Source of the DNA: Clostridium_I sp963725425
GTDB lineage: Bacteria > Bacillota > Clostridia > Clostridiales > Clostridiaceae
Assembly (NCBI GenBank): GCA_963725425.1
Contig: CAVRYJ010000041.1
Span: forward strand, 124,001 to 188,000
Length of the DNA: 64,000 nt
Direction of reading: 5' to 3'
Shown: piece after piece, positions 62,458 through 64,000 of the stretch
How positions within the stretch are numbered: the first letter of the stretch is position 1
Layout: every line of letters begins with the position of its first letter
Notes under the pieces: model-generated
The model's database searches: none
What the model was told of the DNA's origin: nothing
Seen by the model: the letters and a program-made list of their open reading frames with translations, nothing else
Position numbers and translations under genes: made by a program

Positions 62458-63427
62458 TGTATTATGTATTGGTGAACTTCTAATTGATTTTATATGTTCG
62501 GATATTAATTCAAGTATAATAACTGGAGGAAATTTCAAGAAGAAAGCCGGAGGTGCTCCTGCAAATGTTGCTACTGCTATTTGCAAATTAGGAGGAAAAG
62601 CTTCATTTGTTGGGAAAGTGGGTAATGATGCCTTTGGTCTTTTTTTAAAAAACACATTAGAAGATAACATGGTTGATACATCAATGCTTGTATTAGATAA
62701 AAATGCTTATACCACACTAGCTTTTGTATCAATAAAATCAGATGGCGAAAGAGATTTTGTTTTTAATAGAGGTGCAGATGAGTTACTAAAATATGAAGAA
62801 CTAGACATTAATAAAATATTTTCAAATAAAATAATACATTTTGGTTCTGCAACAGCTCTTCTAGGTGGTGAAATGAAGAATACTTATATGGATATTATGA
62901 AGAAAGCTAAAGCTAAAGGTATTTTTATATCTTCTGATCCTAATTTTAGAGATAATCTTTGGGGAGCTAGAACTAAAGAATTTATTGAACTATCTCTTGC
63001 ATGTATAGAAATTGCTGATTTTGTGAAACTCAGCGATGGGGAATTAAAATTAATAACAGGTAAAGAAGATTTAGCTGAAGGAATTAAAAGCATAGGTAAA
63101 AATAAAATTGTTGCAGTGACCTTAGGAAAAGATGGAACAATGATTTCTAATGGAAAAAGAACGGAAATTGTTAATAGCATTAATGTAACATCAATTGATT
63201 CAACAGGAGCAGGGGATGCCTTTGTAGGAGGGGTACTATATAAAATATCACAGCTATACAATCCACATGAAATTTGCGAAGATTTTAATAAATTAAAAAA
63301 CTTTATTTATTTTGGAAATAAAGTTGGGGCTAAAGTATGCACAAAATTAGGTGCTATCTCCTCATTGCCAACCATTTCTGAGGTGGAAAATATAAATGAA
63401 GATAAATTAGAATTACAGGTTGAATAG
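62450..63427 (+). CDS. scrK: Fructokinase, PfkB/ribokinase family
   Basis: 325 aa. Phosphorylates the fructose freed by sucrose phosphorylase to fructose-6-phosphate. PfkB signatures 1 (GGAPANVATAICKLGG) and 2 (DSTGAGDAFVGGVLY, with the catalytic Asp) are intact; SDPNFRDNLW and NRGADELL are typical of bacterial fructokinases. Start fixed at MNNVLCIGELLIDF. Translation probably depends on the overlapping leader ORF. The 190 bp after it contain no gene I can support. Confidence 0.92.
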   Translation: MNNVLCIGELLIDFICSDINSSIITGGNFKKKAGGAPANVATAICKLGGKASFVGKVGNDAFGLFLKNTLEDNMVDTSMLVLDKNAYTTLAFVSIKSDGERDFVFNRGADELLKYEELDINKIFSNKIIHFGSATALLGGEMKNTYMDIMKKAKAKGIFISSDPNFRDNLWGARTKEFIELSLACIEIADFVKLSDGELKLITGKEDLAEGIKSIGKNKIVAVTLGKDGTMISNGKRTEIVNSINVTSIDSTGAGDAFVGGVLYKISQLYNPHEICEDFNKLKNFIYFGNKVGAKVCTKLGAISSLPTISEVENINEDKLELQVE

Positions 63428-63617
63428 TTTCAGTACCCAATATAAAAGGCACAGTAACACCTGGTGCTGCTGAATAGTAGGAACTTGTTTAAATTGGAAA
63501 TAATTAATGATATATATAGCTCTGATCCAGTGAAAGGAACTGACCAATATGCTGTATGAGGCGTTTCAAACGTGTAGCCATTTACTAATATCCATTAGGA
63601 GAGGGAGAGAGGTTAAT

Positions 63618-64000
63618 GTTAAAAACTGCAATGATTTTTGGTAATAATATGGTGATTCAGCAACAAAAGAAGTTTAATATATGGGGAACTGGTCTATCTG
63701 GTAGATCTATCACGGGTAGACTAAAAGGAAAGAAAAATGAAGTGGTAGAAGGAATTATAGATAAAAATGGTAATTGGATGCTGGTTTTCCCGCCACTAGA
63801 AGCTGAGAGGAATTTAGAACTTACAATAACGGATGGTAACGAGACCTTGACATATGGTAACATTTGTATCGGGGAAGTGTGGCTGGCTGGTGGACAATCC
63901 AACATGGAATATTTTTTACAATATGATGCAGAAAAAGAAAGCGTTCTGGATGAAAAAATGAATACTGATATCCGGTTTTTTGATTATCCAGAAGTATCCT
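63618..64000 (+). CDS. Sialate-O-acetylesterase-like SGNH hydrolase, cut by the window end
   Basis: 127 codons from ATG 63618 (GAGAGG upstream), open to the edge. After an N-terminal beta domain (NMVIQQQKKFNIWGTGLSGRSITGRLKG, a standard start), the block GEVWLAGGQSNMEYFL carries the Ser of the SGNH/SASA family. Removes acetyl groups from sugars. No signal peptide is visible. Together with the esterase at 61547 it suggests that the locus deals with acylated sugar. Confidence 0.85.

Larger units (their letters stand above)
56935..64000. mobile_element. Island I5: sucrose locus, right end outside the window
   Basis: Begins at att copy E with its own terminator and a TTGTTGGCA word. No further tRNA fragment is seen before 64000. 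Whether these genes are truly mobile or the old chromosome beyond the hotspot cannot be decided here. Confidence 0.4.

Noticed and set aside
62884..63261. 125-codon minus frame in the fructokinase gene
   Set aside because: Antisense shadow; the plus strand codes a complete PfkB protein.

Overview
The window looks like chromosome of an AT-rich Clostridium (solventogenic or soil type). The basis is very low GC, AGA/ATA-rich codon use, strong GGAGG ribosome sites, many PTS and carbohydrate genes, a LevR-type sigma-54 activator and clostridial-type phage genes. I cannot name the species. Nothing was searched against a database; every family call comes from reading the sequence.

The organising feature is a tRNA-Thr(CGT) gene at 1212-1287 used repeatedly as an integration site. 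Its 3' half recurs at 15758-15785 (27/28), 38382-38426 (40/45), 48077-48121 (45/45) and 56890-56934 (45/45). Four of the five tRNA ends (all but the one at 38382) are followed by a terminator-like hairpin, and short direct repeats that look like integrase arm sites lie near most of them. The simplest reading is a tandem pile of five integrated islands: I1 1288-15785, I2 15786-38426, I3 38427-48121, I4 48122-56934 and I5 56935 to beyond 64000.

I1 starts with the last 24 codons of a lost integrase. It carries a LevR-like regulator, four 20-bp-spaced enhancer-like repeats, a sigma-54 promoter, a cellobiose/chitobiose-type PTS (EIIA, EIIB, EIIC) split by an IS110 and a broken IS1634 copy, a cysteine desulfidase-like protein, a GH4 6-phospho-glycosidase and a HAD phosphatase.

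I2 opens with an intact integrase, ImmA protease, repressor and overlapping promoters. A rightward phage-like set follows: excisionase-like HTH, DnaD-like initiator with in-gene iterons, G39P-like protein, DnaB helicase, J-domain protein, sigma factor and RinA-like activators. No capsid, portal, tail or lysis gene follows. Next comes a uronate locus: GntR regulator, uxuA, uxuB, GPH transporter, a dead uxaC, a GH31 glycosidase, a hydrolase and a HIT protein.

I3 carries phage packaging relics (cos-like blocks, terminase small-subunit fragments), an IS630 copy and a probable D-allose cassette (frameshifted LacI, epimerase, RpiB, PTS EIIBCA, GH1 relic, DUF7916-like and DUF4867 proteins). I4 holds regulators (HxlR, broken TetR, AraC, HxlR), two MFS exporters, an isochorismatase-fold protein and two decayed RhuM copies. 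I5 is a sucrose locus: sucrose phosphorylase, LacI repressor, GPH transporter, esterase, fructokinase and the start of a sialate-O-acetylesterase-like gene. It may serve acylated sucrose. Overall this is a laterally acquired, partly decaying sugar-catabolism archipelago built on phage or satellite-like integration machinery.
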